Shown: positions 15,084 through 24,362, counted from the stretch's first letter. The stretch: 41,150 nt of DNA from Novosphingobium sp. BW1 (GCF_008107685.1 NZ_VIRF01000042.1:1-41150); one strand, 5' to 3'. Numbers and translations: made by a program. The notes: generated by a model from the letters alone, not told the origin.

Positions 15084-15375
15084 AGCTGTCCTTCCGCCTG
15101 CCTCACCTGAGCGCGTCGCTCTGCGGGTCTCCTTAGGAGAAAGAGGTTCCGGGAGTACTCACAAGTCTGACTGGCAAGAACTTTATGTCCTGACACGCAA
15201 TCTAGCGGAGGTGGTCTCCCGGCTCGCGCATGATCGAAACGTTGGTGCTGTCGGCGACTTCAGACTTGGAAGGCGCCGCTCTGGAAAGCTTCCGTTCCCA
15301 ATCAGTCGGACAGCAAGCGGCCCGGGTTCGCCCAGCAACTGCAATTACGGATGCCTTCGTTAGAAGGTGAACAGC
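15084..15375. other. Gene-free upstream region of the chemoreceptor gene
   Basis: About 290 bases with no supported gene. It should hold the chemoreceptor promoter. A sigma-28-like TAAAGTTC (15185-15178, minus strand) is present, but no matching GCCGATAA follows at the right distance. GC content is again visibly lower than in flanking genes. Confidence 0.5.
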
Positions 15376-15428
15376 AAAGGTCAGGTCCGCGTCCGACAGG
15401 TTGGGGAGCCCGAGGGCGATGGTCCTCG
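15376..15428 (-). repeat. Structured intergenic repeat, copy D (half element)
   Basis: Inverted relative to copies A-C. It retains AAAGGTCAGGT from the central stem and then GGGGAGCCCGAGGGCGATGG with GTCCTCG, the left-end hairpin in reverse (15411-15428). This matches the corresponding half of copy E closely. The other half is missing. A diverged piece resembling the opposite end (CAAGGGACGG then GATGCCCCTT, about 15492-15514) lies just before the methyltransferase stop. Confidence 0.65.
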
Positions 15429-15520
15429 AAATCTATCTCTTCCGGATTCTCTTGGCCGCCGCGAAGGCCGCTTGACCGGACGGCCGGTTTACAAGGGACG
15501 GTAGATGCCCCTTCCCTTCG

Positions 15521-16408
15521 TTACGCCGGGTTCGACCAGCGCGCGAAGATCGCGGTGGGCAGGAGGCGGCCTTCGCCGTCCTCGCGTACGGAAAGATCGC
15601 CGTGTTCGATGGTGCCGGGGAGGTCCGCGAAGAGCTCGTCCATGAGCCCGGCCAGCGCGAGCGAGGACATGCGCACCGCGTAGACGGTGAGGAACAGGAA
15701 GCGGCTGTCGCCATCGAGCAACTGGCGGCAGTTCACCAGCAGCTCGGGCAGGTTTTCTTCGAGGCGCCAGGTCTCGCCGCCGGGGCCGCGTCCGAACTTG
15801 GGCGGGTCGAGAATGATGCCATCATAGCGGCGGCCGCGGCGTACTTCGCGGGCGGCGAACTTGGCGGCATCGTCGATCATCCAGCGCACTGGGCGGTCCT
15901 CGAGCCCTGCCAGCGCCGCGTTTTCGCGCGCCTGCGCGACCGACTTCTTCGAGGCATCGACGTGGGTGACGCGTCCGTGCGCGGAGAGCGCCAGCGTGCC
16001 GACGCCCGTGTAGCCGAACAGGTTCATCGTCTCGGCATCCTCGCGCCCGGCCAATTGCGCGCGCATCCAGTCCCATACCGGCGCCATGTCAGGGAAGAAG
16101 CCGAGGTGGCGAAACGGTGTGCAGCTGGCGGTAAAGGCCACCTCGTTCCAGGCGAGCGGCCAGCCTTCGCGTGGGACTTCGCGCTCGAAGAGCCACTTGC
16201 CCCCGCCGTCCTCGTCCGAGCCGGGCACAAATTCGCCATCCGCGTCCCAGGTCTCGGTGCTCGGGCTCCACATCGCCTGGGGCTCGGGCCGCACGAAGCG
16301 GCGCTCGCCATAGCGTTCGAGCTTGCGGCCATGGCCCGAATCGACGAGGCCGTAGTCGTCCCAGCCTTCACCGATCATCAGGACGGGGGATGTTAAGAGC
16401 GTTGCCAT
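15521..16408 (-). CDS. Class I SAM-dependent methyltransferase (rRNA MTase-like)
   Basis: A 295-residue Rossmann-fold methyltransferase of the RlmI/YccW-like group (S-adenosylmethionine-dependent methyltransferase domain). SAM motif I is MNLFGYTGVGTLALSAHG, motif II contains THVDASKKSVAQARENA, and the catalytic motif IV is IILDPPKFGRG, the DPP-K/R-F form typical of rRNA cytosine-C5 or related methyltransferases. It lacks the N-terminal PUA domain of RlmI, so the target is uncertain. The start at 16408 gives the normal N-terminus. It follows thrC on the same strand by 17 bases and is probably cotranscribed. Confidence 0.85.
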   Translation of the reverse strand: MATLLTSPVLMIGEGWDDYGLVDSGHGRKLERYGERRFVRPEPQAMWSPSTETWDADGEFVPGSDEDGGGKWLFEREVPREGWPLAWNEVAFTASCTPFRHLGFFPDMAPVWDWMRAQLAGREDAETMNLFGYTGVGTLALSAHGRVTHVDASKKSVAQARENAALAGLEDRPVRWMIDDAAKFAAREVRRGRRYDGIILDPPKFGRGPGGETWRLEENLPELLVNCRQLLDGDSRFLFLTVYAVRMSSLALAGLMDELFADLPGTIEHGDLSVREDGEGRLLPTAIFARWSNPA

Positions 16409-16425
16409 GGGCCGTGCCCTAGCCC

Positions 16426-17826
16426 TCAGACCTTGGGTGCGGCAAGCCCCGCGACAAATTCGGCCACGGCGTCGTATTCGCCCACCAGCTTCGTGCACTT
16501 CTCCTCGCGGTCGAAGAGGTCGCCCACGCGCGCAGGCAGGCACGGCCGATGGCCGGTCGAACGCTCCACCGCCTCGGGGAACTTGGCCGGGTGCGCGGTC
16601 GCCAGCGTGACGACGGGCGTCTTGGCCTCGATCCCGGCGGTCCGCGCGGCGAAGAGGCCGCAGGCGGTGTGGGGGTCGATCAGTTCGCCGCAGTTTTCCC
16701 AGGCCCAGCGGATCGTCGCGGCCATCTCGTCCTGGTCGGCACGGGCCGACTGGAAGAGCGCGGCGGCGCCTTCGCGCTGCGCGTTTGAGAGCTGCATCGC
16801 CTTGGTCGCCTCGAAGCCCTTCATCTGCTCGGCCATGGCGGCGCCGTCACGCCCGCCAAGGTCGAACAGCAGGCGCTCGAAGTTGGAGGAGATCTGGATG
16901 TCCATCGAGGGCGCGGCGGTCGGCGTCACGATCCCTTGCGAGTAGTCGCCGCTCGAGAGCGCGCGGTGCAGGATGTCGTTGACGTTGGTGGCGACCACCA
17001 GCTTGGCGACGGGCAGGCCCATCTGCGCCGCAACGTAGCCAGCAAACACGTCGCCGAAGTTGCCGGTCGGCACCGAGAAAGCGACCTCGCGCTCGGGCGC
17101 GCCGAGCTGGAGCGCGGCGGCGAAGTAGTAGACGATCTGGGCCATCAGGCGCGCCCAGTTGATGGAGTTCACCGCGCCGATCGCAAAGCGGTCGGTCATC
17201 GCGGTATCGTTGAACATGCGCTTCACCATCGCCTGGGCGTCGTCGAACGAACCATCGATGGCGATGTTGTGAACGTTGGGCGCGAGCACCGTCGTCATCT
17301 GGCGGCGCTGCACGTCCGAGACGCGGCCGTGCGGGTGGAGCATGAAGATGTCCACCTTGGCGCGGCCCGCCACCGCGTCGATCGCGGCCGAGCCGGTGTC
17401 GCCCGAGGTCGCCCCCACGATGGTGAGGTTGCGGTCCGAACGACTGAGGAACTCCTCGAAGAAGAGGCCAAGCAGCTGGAGCGCGACGTCTTTGAAGGCA
17501 AGCGTGGGGCCGTGGAACAGTTCGAGCACCCAGTGCTGCTCGTCAAGTTGCTTGAGCGGGGTCACCGCCTTGTGCGCGAATCGGCCATAGGCCTCGGTGG
17601 TGAGTTCGAGCAGGCGCTCGTAGGTCAGGCTCTGGCCCACGAACGGCGCCATGACCCGCGCGGCAAGCTCGGCGTAGGAGAGCCCGGCCATTCCCGCGAT
17701 CTCGTCCTTGGAGAAGCGTGGCCATTCGCGCGGAACGTAAAGCCCGCCGTCGCTGGCAAGGCCAGCCAGCGTTGCGCCTTCGAAATCGAGCGCCGGTGCG
17801 CTGCCGCGGGTGCTGATGTAGTCCAT
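16426..17826 (-). CDS. thrC: Threonine synthase
   Basis: A 466-residue PLP enzyme converting O-phosphohomoserine to threonine. The PLP lysine lies in FHGPTLAFKDVALQLLG, and the phosphate-binding region is VGATSGDTGSAAI. The N-terminus MDYISTRGSAPALDFEGATL is that of the longer gamma/alphaproteobacterial and yeast-like class of threonine synthases. The C-terminus ends AAPKV. The start at 17826 is the only one that gives the standard N-terminus. It is downstream of SURF1 with a 150-base gap and upstream of the methyltransferase; the coxidase-SURF1-thrC order is a familiar sphingomonad arrangement. Confidence 0.95.
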   Translation of the reverse strand: MDYISTRGSAPALDFEGATLAGLASDGGLYVPREWPRFSKDEIAGMAGLSYAELAARVMAPFVGQSLTYERLLELTTEAYGRFAHKAVTPLKQLDEQHWVLELFHGPTLAFKDVALQLLGLFFEEFLSRSDRNLTIVGATSGDTGSAAIDAVAGRAKVDIFMLHPHGRVSDVQRRQMTTVLAPNVHNIAIDGSFDDAQAMVKRMFNDTAMTDRFAIGAVNSINWARLMAQIVYYFAAALQLGAPEREVAFSVPTGNFGDVFAGYVAAQMGLPVAKLVVATNVNDILHRALSSGDYSQGIVTPTAAPSMDIQISSNFERLLFDLGGRDGAAMAEQMKGFEATKAMQLSNAQREGAAALFQSARADQDEMAATIRWAWENCGELIDPHTACGLFAARTAGIEAKTPVVTLATAHPAKFPEAVERSTGHRPCLPARVGDLFDREEKCTKLVGEYDAVAEFVAGLAAPKV

Positions 17827-17976
17827 GACTTCCCTGTTCGTCGGATACGGCCTGCCGAAACGGACCTTGCTCGGTTGGTTCTGCCCGGTGTGCCCGCGGC
17901 CTTTGCAGGCGCGGTTAGCGCCCGCGAGGCGGCAAGGCAATGCCGCTGTGAAACGCGGGCTCACGAAACGCAAGGC

Positions 17977-18540
17977 TCACGAACGCACCTTTCGGCGCAA
18001 GACCATTGCGTAGATGACCAGTGCGGTCAGCGCAAAGGCGAACCACTGGATCGCGTAGGAGAGGTGGTTGTTGGGCAGATCGGATGGATCGGGAAGCGCG
18101 TTCGCTTCCAGCCCCCCCAGCGGCGGATCAGCCACCAGGCGCGGACCCGGCGCGATCACGCCATGGACCTCACCGCCCTGCCAGGTGCCATTGCCGTCGG
18201 GCCGCCGGGTCCAGCCCAGCACCACGCGCGCCTCGCCCCCGCCCGCCAGCGCGCAAGTCGCGGTGCGCGCGAAGCCGGTCTCGTCGTTGCGATTGCGGCC
18301 TGCAACGGCGCTGGTGGCGGTCACGGCGGTGCAGGTGAGATCGGCGCGGCGATAGAGTAGCTGTGGTCCCGGACCTTGCCTTGGCCAGGCGATCTCCTGC
18401 GTACGGCCTGCCGCTCCGGCGTAGTGCGCGAGCAACTCGGCCTTCTCCGCGCGGCGCTCCAGCTGCCAGAGGCCAAGCGCGATCATCACGCCGACGGCGA
18501 GAAGCACGACAAGCGTCGAGACAATGGGAATGGAGCGCAT
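17977..18540 (-). CDS. SURF1-family cytochrome oxidase biogenesis protein
   Basis: A 187-residue SURF1/Shy1 protein, which helps insert or retain heme a in subunit I of cytochrome c oxidase. It has the classic two-membrane-segment plan: one at about 4-24 followed by GLWQLERRAEKAELL, and one near the C-terminus (HLSYAIQWFAFALTALVIY), with a periplasmic middle. NNHLSYAIQWF is the family signature. It is rather short (others are about 230-250 aa). It lies downstream of ctaE, separated by repeat copy E and a strong terminator, so it may have its own promoter. Confidence 0.88.
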   Translation of the reverse strand: MRSIPIVSTLVVLLAVGVMIALGLWQLERRAEKAELLAHYAGAAGRTQEIAWPRQGPGPQLLYRRADLTCTAVTATSAVAGRNRNDETGFARTATCALAGGGEARVVLGWTRRPDGNGTWQGGEVHGVIAPGPRLVADPPLGGLEANALPDPSDLPNNHLSYAIQWFAFALTALVIYAMVLRRKVRS

Positions 18541-18588
18541 GGATCAGGGCCTTTTCGTCGGGGCACGGGAAACAGGAAGAGAGCTTTT

Positions 18589-18702
18589 CAAGGGGCCATC
18601 GCCCCTTGACCCCGGAATCGGCAACCTCACCCTACTCAGCCCTGGCAGCGTGCGAAAGGTGAGGTAGGCAGTTTTGGGGAGCCCGAGGGCGATGGTCCTC
18701 GG
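18589..18702 (-). repeat. Structured intergenic repeat, copy E (complete)
   Basis: This is the clearest 114-base copy, in reverse orientation. CAAGGGGC-CATC-GCCCCTTG (18589-18608) is the exact reverse complement of the right hairpin of copies A and F. CCGAGGGC-GATG-GTCCTCGG (18683-18702) is the other end. Between them ACCTCACC (18624-18631) and GGTGAGGT (18658-18665) form a perfect 8-bp central stem, extended outward by imperfect pairing that includes CCCC with GGGG. It separates SURF1 from ctaE. Confidence 0.9.
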
Positions 18703-18747
18703 AATCGACTTTCCACTTGCAATCTCACCCGAGGCCGCACCAAATCG

Positions 18748-18781
18748 AAAGGGCAGCCAGCGCGAACGCGGGCTGCCCTTT
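18748..18781 (-). terminator. Strong terminator of the oxidase operon
   Basis: AAAGGGCAGCC (18748-18758) and GGCTGCCCTTT (18771-18781) pair perfectly over 11 bp with a 12-base loop, 25 bases after the ctaE stop in the leftward direction. On that strand the stem ends in TTTCGATTT, as expected of an intrinsic terminator; because the stem is flanked by A and T it could also work in reverse. Confidence 0.8.
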
Positions 18782-18805
18782 GCGGCTTTGCGAGACCAGC
18801 GCGGA

Positions 18806-19627
18806 TCAGTGCGTGGGATAGCCCCAGCCGCCCCAGATGTAGACCGCGACGAAGAGGAACAGCCACACGACGTCGACGAAGTGCCAGTACCAGGCTGCCG
18901 CCTCGAAGCCGAAGTGCTGGCGGGGCGTGAAGTCACCCTGGTAGCTGCGCACGAGGCACACGGCGAGGAAGATGGTGCCGACGATGACGTGGAAGCCGTG
19001 AAAGCCGGTCGCCATGTAGAAGGCCGAGCCATAGGTGTTGCCACCAAAGCCGAAGGGCGCGTGCAGGTATTCGTAACCCTGGATCGCACTGAACAGAGCG
19101 CCCAGCGCAATCGTCGCCCACAGGCCCTTCTTGAGGCCCTCACGGTCGCCGTGGATCAGCGAGTGGTGGGCCCAGGTGACCGTGGTGCCCGAGGTCAGCA
19201 GGATCAGCGTGTTGAGCAGGGGCAGCGCGAACGGGTCCATGACCGCCTCGATCGCCTTGGGCGGCCACTGCCCGTCGACCACCTCGGTGAGCGTGGAAGG
19301 GAACAGCGAGAAATCGAAGAAGGCCCAGAACCAGCCAACGAAGAACATCACCTCCGAGGCGATGAACAGGATCATGCCATAGCGCTGGTGCAGCTGCACG
19401 ACGGGCGTGTGGTCACCCGCGCGCGCTTCATGAACAATCTTGGAGAACCACATCCACATCGAGGCGATGAGAAGCGCCAGGCCCATCCACGGAACGAAGG
19501 CGCCGCCGGGCATGTCGTGCATGAACAGCACCATGCCCGAGGTGAAGATCAGCGCCCCCAGCGTGGTCGCCAGCGGCGCGATGTCCGGCGGCAGGATGTG
19601 GTAATCGTGGTTCTTGGTACCGGCCAT
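18806..19627 (-). CDS. ctaE: Cytochrome c oxidase subunit III
   Basis: A 273-residue membrane protein with seven predicted segments, the standard subunit III size. It begins MAGTKNHDYHILPPDIAPLA and ends WHFVDVVWLFLFVAVYIWGG; the WHFVD region is the family mark. ASEVMFFVGWFWAFFD and TGFHGFHVIVGTIFL are further conserved segments. Subunit III stabilises the core aa3 oxidase and its proton entry. It lies downstream of ctaG and is followed by a strong terminator, so it closes the ctaC-to-ctaE transcription unit. Confidence 0.97.
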   Translation of the reverse strand: MAGTKNHDYHILPPDIAPLATTLGALIFTSGMVLFMHDMPGGAFVPWMGLALLIASMWMWFSKIVHEARAGDHTPVVQLHQRYGMILFIASEVMFFVGWFWAFFDFSLFPSTLTEVVDGQWPPKAIEAVMDPFALPLLNTLILLTSGTTVTWAHHSLIHGDREGLKKGLWATIALGALFSAIQGYEYLHAPFGFGGNTYGSAFYMATGFHGFHVIVGTIFLAVCLVRSYQGDFTPRQHFGFEAAAWYWHFVDVVWLFLFVAVYIWGGWGYPTH

Positions 19628-19710
19628 GTGCCTTCATCCCCGTTTATCGAAACTGTTCTAGCCGCTCCGCCCGGCGCCACGTGCCGGATGAAACGGTCCC
19701 CAAATGAGCC

Positions 19711-20343
19711 TTAACTTCCCGTCGCTATGCGGTCCAGACCCTTTGCATCCGCAGGAGATGTCTGACCTTCGTTGAGGTGGAAGGTGTAGCTGAGCGTAAT
19801 CTGCTCGACGTCCTTGTTGTCTTCATCGCCAAGGATCGCCGGATCGACGTAATAGAGCACCGGCATCTTCACGGTCTCGCCGGGCTGGAGTGTCTGCTGC
19901 GTGAAGCAGAAGCACTGGATCTTGTTGAAATACTTGGCCGCCTGTTCGGGCTCCACGTTGAAACTGGCAGTGCCCGTCACGGGCTTGTCCGAGGTATTGG
20001 TGGCCTCGAACAGGGCCATGTCGCGCTGGCCCACGGTGATGTCGTGGGTGGTCTGGAGCGGCTTGAAGTTCCAGGGCATGTCATGCGCAACATTAGCATC
20101 GAAACGGATCGACATGGGCCGCGCGGCGACCTGGACAGCCTGCGCCGTTGCTCCGTCAACGCGCTGGGTTGTCCCGCCGTAGCCCGTCACCTGGCAGAAG
20201 ATGCGGTAGAGCGGGACCGCAGCGAAGCCCAGCGCCAGCATGCCCAGCGCCATCGCGAGGCCGATCAGGCCGACCTTGCGGTTGCGGCGGCGCGTATGCG
20301 CGGCCTGGCTCGTGGCATCGTGGGGCGGGGACAGACTGGCCAT
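19711..20343 (-). CDS. ctaG: Copper chaperone CtaG/Cox11
   Basis: A 210-residue Cox11 protein that delivers copper to the CuB site of subunit I. It has one N-terminal membrane segment (about 26-46, LIGLAMALGMLALGFAAVP), the following LYRIFCQVTGYGGTTQ, and a periplasmic immunoglobulin-like domain. The copper-binding CFCF motif is visible in KIQCFCFTQQTLQPGE, and the conserved FVDP-like segment appears as YYVDP. It is three bases downstream of the small membrane gene and 83 bases upstream of ctaE. This is the Cox11 type of CtaG, not the Bacillus caa3 type. Confidence 0.97.
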   Translation of the reverse strand: MASLSPPHDATSQAAHTRRRNRKVGLIGLAMALGMLALGFAAVPLYRIFCQVTGYGGTTQRVDGATAQAVQVAARPMSIRFDANVAHDMPWNFKPLQTTHDITVGQRDMALFEATNTSDKPVTGTASFNVEPEQAAKYFNKIQCFCFTQQTLQPGETVKMPVLYYVDPAILGDEDNKDVEQITLSYTFHLNEGQTSPADAKGLDRIATGS

Positions 20344-20346
20344 GGC

Positions 20347-20484
20347 TCAGCCCATCTTCGCGATCGAAATGAAGAAGACGAGGACCACGAACGCGGCAAG
20401 ACCCAGGCCGAGCACGCGATTGCGGTCCTTGCGGATCTGTTCGATGCTGCGGGGCTCGGGGGTGTCGGGCTTTTCCTCGTCCAT
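20347..20484 (-). CDS. Small membrane protein of the cox operon (CoxF-like)
   Basis: A 45-residue protein with a charged head (MDEEKPDTPEPRSIEQIRKD) and one membrane segment at about 26-42 (VLGLGLAAFVVLVFFISIA). It lies 8 bases after ctaB and 3 bases before ctaG. In Bradyrhizobium and other alphaproteobacteria a similarly tiny one-span gene (coxF) occupies this place. Sequence similarity cannot be judged by eye at this length, so the name rests on position, size and topology. It may be an oxidase assembly factor or accessory subunit. Confidence 0.7.
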   Translation of the reverse strand: MDEEKPDTPEPRSIEQIRKDRNRVLGLGLAAFVVLVFFISIAKMG

Positions 20485-20492
20485 AAATTCCC

Positions 20493-21413
20493 TCAGATGA
20501 CGATGAACCGGTCGAGCACCAGCGCGGCAAAGAGCGCGAAGAGGTAGATGACCGAGTAAGCGAAGAGCTGCTTCTCGGGCTTCATCGTATCCTCTTCCCC
20601 GCGCGTGCGCAGGCCGACACGGACCGAGAGCGCCAGGAACAGGGCGGACAGGACGAAGGCGCTCACGCCATAGACGAGGCCCGTGCCGCCGATCCACCAG
20701 GGGGTCATCGTGAGCGGCAGGAGCAGCGCCGAGTAGATCAGAATCTGGCGGCGCGTGGCCTTTTCGCCCGCGACAACCGGCATCATCGGGATGCCGACCT
20801 TGGCGTAGTCGCTCTTCACGAAAAGCGCGAGCGCCCAGAAGTGCGGCGGCGTCCACATGAAGATGATGGCGAAGAGCACCACCGGCATGAGCGTGATCTC
20901 GCCCGTCGCCGCGACCCAGCCGATCAGCGGCGGGAATGCGCCCGCGCCGCCACCTATGACGATGTTCTGCGGCGTGCGGGGTTTCAGCCAGATAGTGTAG
21001 ATGACCGAGTAGTAGACGATCGAGACGGCGAGGATCGCGGCCGGAAGCCAGCCGATCGCAAAGCCCATCAGGAACACCGAGCCCGAGCACAGCACCAGCG
21101 CGAAGTCGCGCGCGGTGGTGCGGTCAAGGCGGCCTTGCGGGAGCGGGCGCTTGGCGGTGCGCTTCATGCCCGCATCAAGGTCGGCTTCCCACCACTGGTT
21201 GAGCGCGGCCGCACCCCCGGCCCCGATCGCGATGCACAGGATCGCGGTGAAGGCGAGGACCGGGTGAATGCGCACGGGAGCGGCGATGAGGCCGCACAGT
21301 CCGGTGAAGATGACAAGGCTCATCACGCGCGGCTTGGTCAGCGCGATGAGGTCACGCCATTCGGCCGGACGCCGGGCGGAAGCCGGATTCGGGGGGGTAA
21401 TCGAGGTGGTCAT
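20493..21413 (-). CDS. ctaB: Protoheme IX farnesyltransferase (heme O synthase)
   Basis: A 306-residue UbiA-family prenyltransferase with about nine membrane segments, making heme O from heme B and farnesyl diphosphate. The prenyl-diphosphate-binding aspartate motif is in [17 protein letters not shown], with [11 protein letters not shown] after it; both are signatures of heme O synthases. The start could be 21413 or an in-frame ATG at 21431 (six residues longer); only the latter has a weak AAAGG upstream. It lies between ctaD and the small membrane gene. Confidence 0.95.
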   Translation of the reverse strand: MTTSITPPNPASARRPAEWRDLIALTKPRVMSLVIFTGLCGLIAAPVRIHPVLAFTAILCIAIGAGGAAALNQWWEADLDAGMKRTAKRPLPQGRLDRTTARDFALVLCSGSVFLMGFAIGWLPAAILAVSIVYYSVIYTIWLKPRTPQNIVIGGGAGAFPPLIGWVAATGEITLMPVVLFAIIFMWTPPHFWALALFVKSDYAKVGIPMMPVVAGEKATRRQILIYSALLLPLTMTPWWIGGTGLVYGVSAFVLSALFLALSVRVGLRTRGEEDTMKPEKQLFAYSVIYLFALFAALVLDRFIVI

Positions 21414-21523
21414 GGTGGCGTGCCCATACACCGTTCGTGCCTTTCAGGCGAGACGGACAATTTGCCCGACCCGAAGGCCTGGCAAATCGTCACGTGCGCT
21501 CCGTGGGAAGGGACCGGAACCGA

Positions 21524-23209
21524 TCAGTGGTGCACGGCCTCTTCGATGACCGGAAGGGTCTCGAACTGGTGGAACGGCGGCGGGCTGGTCAGCGTCCATT
21601 CCAGCGTCGTCGCGCCTTCGCCCCAGTAGTTGTCCTCGGCCTTGCGGCCCGCAAGGAAAGCGTAGGCGATGTTCACGAACCAGACCACCAGCGAGGCGGC
21701 CATGACCATGTAGCCGATCGTCGCGATGTGGTTCCAGTAGGTGAAGGCTTCCGGATAGTCCGGGTAGCGACGCGGCATGCCCTGCATCCCCAGGAAGTGC
21801 ATGGGGAAGAAGATCATGTTCACGCCCACGAAGAATACCGCGAAGTGCACGTAGGAGAGGAACTCCGAGTGCATCTTCCCGCTCATCTTCGGGAACCAGT
21901 AGTAGAAGCCCGCAAACAGCGCGGTCACCGCGCCCAGCGAGAGCACGTAGTGGAAGTGCGCCACAACGTAGTAGGTATCGTGCATGTTGTCATCGATACC
22001 GCCGTTGGCGAGCACGACGCCAGTGACGCCGCCGACGGTGAACAGGAAAATGAAGCCGATCGCCCAGATCATCGGGCTCCTGAATTCCATCGAGCCGCCC
22101 CACATCGTGGCGATCCACGAGAAGATCTTCACACCGGTGGGCACCGCGATGACCATGGTGGCCGCGGTGAAGTACATCTTGGTGTTCACCGAAAGGCCGG
22201 TCGAATACATGTGGTGCGCCCACACGATGAAGCCGACGACGCCGATCGCGACCATCGCGTAGGCCATGCCGAGGTAGCCGAAGACGGGCTTCTTCGCGAA
22301 GGTCGAGATGATCTGCGAGATGATGCCAAAGCCGGGCAGGATCATAATGTAGACTTCGGGGTGGCCGAAGAACCAGAACAGGTGCTGGTAGAGCACCGGA
22401 TCACCGCCGCCGGCCGGATCGAAGAAGGTCGTGCCGAAGTTGCGGTCGGTCAGCAGCATGGTGATGGCTGCGGCGAGGACCGGCAGCGAGAGCAGCAGCA
22501 GGAACGCGGTGACGAGCACCGACCACACGAACAGCGGCATCTTGTGCAGCGTCATGCCCGGCGCGCGCATGTTGAAGATGGTGGTGATGAAGTTGATCGC
22601 GCCCATGATCGAGCCCGCACCCGACAGGTGCAGCGCGAAGATGCCGAAATCGACGGCAGGTCCAGGCGAGCCGTAGGTCGAGAGCGGAGCGTAGACCGTC
22701 CAGCCCGTCCCTGCACCAAGCCCGGTACCGCCCGGCACGAAAGCCGAGCACAACAGCGAGACGAAGCCCGCCACGGTCAGCCAGAACGAGATGTTGTTCA
22801 TGCGCGGGAAGGCCATGTCCGGCGCGCCGATCATGATCGGCACGAACCAGTTGCCAAAACCGCCGATGATCGCAGGCATGACCATGAAGAAGACCATGAT
22901 CAGGCCGTGCGCGGTAATCAGCACGTTCCAGGTATGGAGCGTGGCGGTGAAATCGGGATTTTCGGCCCCGAACCAGCGCGCGAACGTATCGAGGTACTGG
23001 ATGCCCGGCTCGGCGAGCTCGACACGCATCATCCCCGAGAAGGCGCCGCCGATGATCCCCGCGATGATCGCGAAGATCAGGTACATCGTGCCGATGTCCT
23101 TGTGGTTGGTCGACATGAACCAGCGGGCGAAGAAGCCCGGGTGGTCATGCCCGTGGTCGTGGCCGTGGTCTGCGACGTGGCCCTGGAACTGGTCTGCGGT
23201 GGTTGCCAT
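21524..23209 (-). CDS. ctaD: Cytochrome c oxidase subunit I
   Basis: A 561-residue heme-copper oxidase subunit I with twelve expected membrane segments. Visible marks are [16 protein letters not shown] near the N-terminus, [14 protein letters not shown] with the cross-linked CuB His and Tyr region, and [15 protein letters not shown] with the heme ligands. The GHPEVY sequence with its glutamate-bearing helix and [19 protein letters not shown] make it a type A, aa3-type oxidase. An unusual histidine-rich head, [13 protein letters not shown] (about residues 11-23), precedes the first membrane segment and could bind metal. The start at 23209 is chosen over a longer frame because of protein-family length. 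Confidence 0.98.
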   Translation of the reverse strand: MATTADQFQGHVADHGHDHGHDHPGFFARWFMSTNHKDIGTMYLIFAIIAGIIGGAFSGMMRVELAEPGIQYLDTFARWFGAENPDFTATLHTWNVLITAHGLIMVFFMVMPAIIGGFGNWFVPIMIGAPDMAFPRMNNISFWLTVAGFVSLLCSAFVPGGTGLGAGTGWTVYAPLSTYGSPGPAVDFGIFALHLSGAGSIMGAINFITTIFNMRAPGMTLHKMPLFVWSVLVTAFLLLLSLPVLAAAITMLLTDRNFGTTFFDPAGGGDPVLYQHLFWFFGHPEVYIMILPGFGIISQIISTFAKKPVFGYLGMAYAMVAIGVVGFIVWAHHMYSTGLSVNTKMYFTAATMVIAVPTGVKIFSWIATMWGGSMEFRSPMIWAIGFIFLFTVGGVTGVVLANGGIDDNMHDTYYVVAHFHYVLSLGAVTALFAGFYYWFPKMSGKMHSEFLSYVHFAVFFVGVNMIFFPMHFLGMQGMPRRYPDYPEAFTYWNHIATIGYMVMAASLVVWFVNIAYAFLAGRKAEDNYWGEGATTLEWTLTSPPPFHQFETLPVIEEAVHH

Positions 23210-23243
23210 GGTGGTGAACCCTAATCCTTGCGTTCGCGGGCCG

Positions 23244-24236
23244 TCAGGCGGCGACTTCGGTGGCGGCGTCTTCCGGCATATCGGCCGGGACGGTTTCGCC
23301 CTCGCCTGCCGGAGCGGTCGCGGCCGGCTCTTCACGCCCGTCGATCACGGCGCCGGGATGGGTCAGGACCCACTGGTTGTACTTCTCACGCGGGAGCGCC
23401 TCGAGCGCGATCGGCATATAGCCGTGCTTGGCGCCGCACAGTTCCGAGCACTGGCCGTAGTAGACGCCCGGCTTCTCGACGAAGAGGACCTTCTCATTGA
23501 TGCGGCCCGGCACCGCGTCGAGCTTGAACCACAGCGAGGGCACGGCGAACGAGTGAATCACGTCGGCCGCGGTGATCTGCAGGCGGATCGGTTCACCCGC
23601 GGGCACGACCAGGCGGTTGTCGACTTCGAGGTGCGAAGGGCCGTCCCAGGCCTCCGAGCCGACTTCGCGCACGCCATTGTTGATGACGGGCTGGCCGGGG
23701 ATGTTGAGCATGTTCGAGATCACCTCGAACTCGCCATTGTCGGGGTAGCCATAGGTCCAGAACCACTGGTTGCCGGTGACCTTGATGGTCAGCGCTTCCT
23801 TGGGCGCGGGCTTGTACTGCTTGGCGATGAGGTCGATCGAGGGGACCGCGATGCCCAAGAGGATGAACACCGGCAGGATCGTCCAGACGACCTCGATGGC
23901 GGTGTTGTGGCTGGTCTTGGAAGCGACCGGGTTGGCGCGGCGATTATAGCGCACCACGACCCAGATCAGCAGCGCGAGCACGAACAGCGTGATGATCGTG
24001 ATGATCGGCATCAGCGCGTAGTTGTGGATCTTCAGCGCGTATTCCCCGAGCGGCGAATACTGGTCCTGAAAGCCGATACCACCCGGCGTCGGCATGCCGA
24101 CGCCCTCAGTGGGCGTCATCGGCGTGTAGCTACCCTCGTCCTGCGCCAGAGCCGGCGCGGCCAGAAGTCCAGCTGCGGAAAAAATGCAGGCCTTCCCCAA
24201 AAGGCGCGGTGAGCGGGCGATGTGTCCGGATATCAT
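23244..24236 (-). CDS. ctaC: Cytochrome c oxidase subunit II
   Basis: A 330-residue subunit II. It has a signal peptide (1-31, ending APALA), two membrane segments at about 75-97 and 115-135, and a C-terminal cupredoxin domain. The CuA site is complete: [14 protein letters not shown] carries both cysteines, the glutamate and a histidine, with the methionine at the end; the other histidine is in [21 protein letters not shown] is the aromatic electron-entry patch. The tail after residue 300 is acidic and proline/alanine-rich. It is the first gene of the oxidase operon, with a promoter about 90 bases upstream. Confidence 0.97.
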   Translation of the reverse strand: MISGHIARSPRLLGKACIFSAAGLLAAPALAQDEGSYTPMTPTEGVGMPTPGGIGFQDQYSPLGEYALKIHNYALMPIITIITLFVLALLIWVVVRYNRRANPVASKTSHNTAIEVVWTILPVFILLGIAVPSIDLIAKQYKPAPKEALTIKVTGNQWFWTYGYPDNGEFEVISNMLNIPGQPVINNGVREVGSEAWDGPSHLEVDNRLVVPAGEPIRLQITAADVIHSFAVPSLWFKLDAVPGRINEKVLFVEKPGVYYGQCSELCGAKHGYMPIALEALPREKYNQWVLTHPGAVIDGREEPAATAPAGEGETVPADMPEDAATEVAA

Positions 24237-24333
24237 CGTTATAGCGCTTCCGTTTCTCTTTTAAACGTACACGCGAATCGCCCCGCCTGCACGCACCCCA
24301 AATGCGGAGGCTCTTGCCCCCCTTCCATCTTGG

Positions 24334-24362
24334 CCTATACGCGCGCTTGCTGCGCGTCTCAA
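24334..24362 (-). promoter_or_regulatory. Promoter of the ctaC-ctaE operon
   Basis: On the minus strand TTGAGA (24362-24357) and TATAGG (24339-24334) are exactly 17 bases apart, a good sigma-70-type match. Transcription would start near 24327, leaving a leader of about 90 bases before ctaC. The spacer is itself a palindrome-like CGCGCAGCAAGCGCGCG. No other gene lies between here and pyrE. Confidence 0.65.

Noticed and set aside
15159..15185. Sigma-28 (FliA-type) promoter before the chemoreceptor gene
   Set aside because: TAAAGTTC fits the -35 element, but the expected GCCGATAA -10 element is not present at the right distance.
21437..23224. Very long open frame (595 codons) antisense to ctaD
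   Set aside because: It is the complement of a certain oxidase gene; long antisense frames are expected in high-GC DNA, and the translation is rich in Arg/His/Asp without domains.
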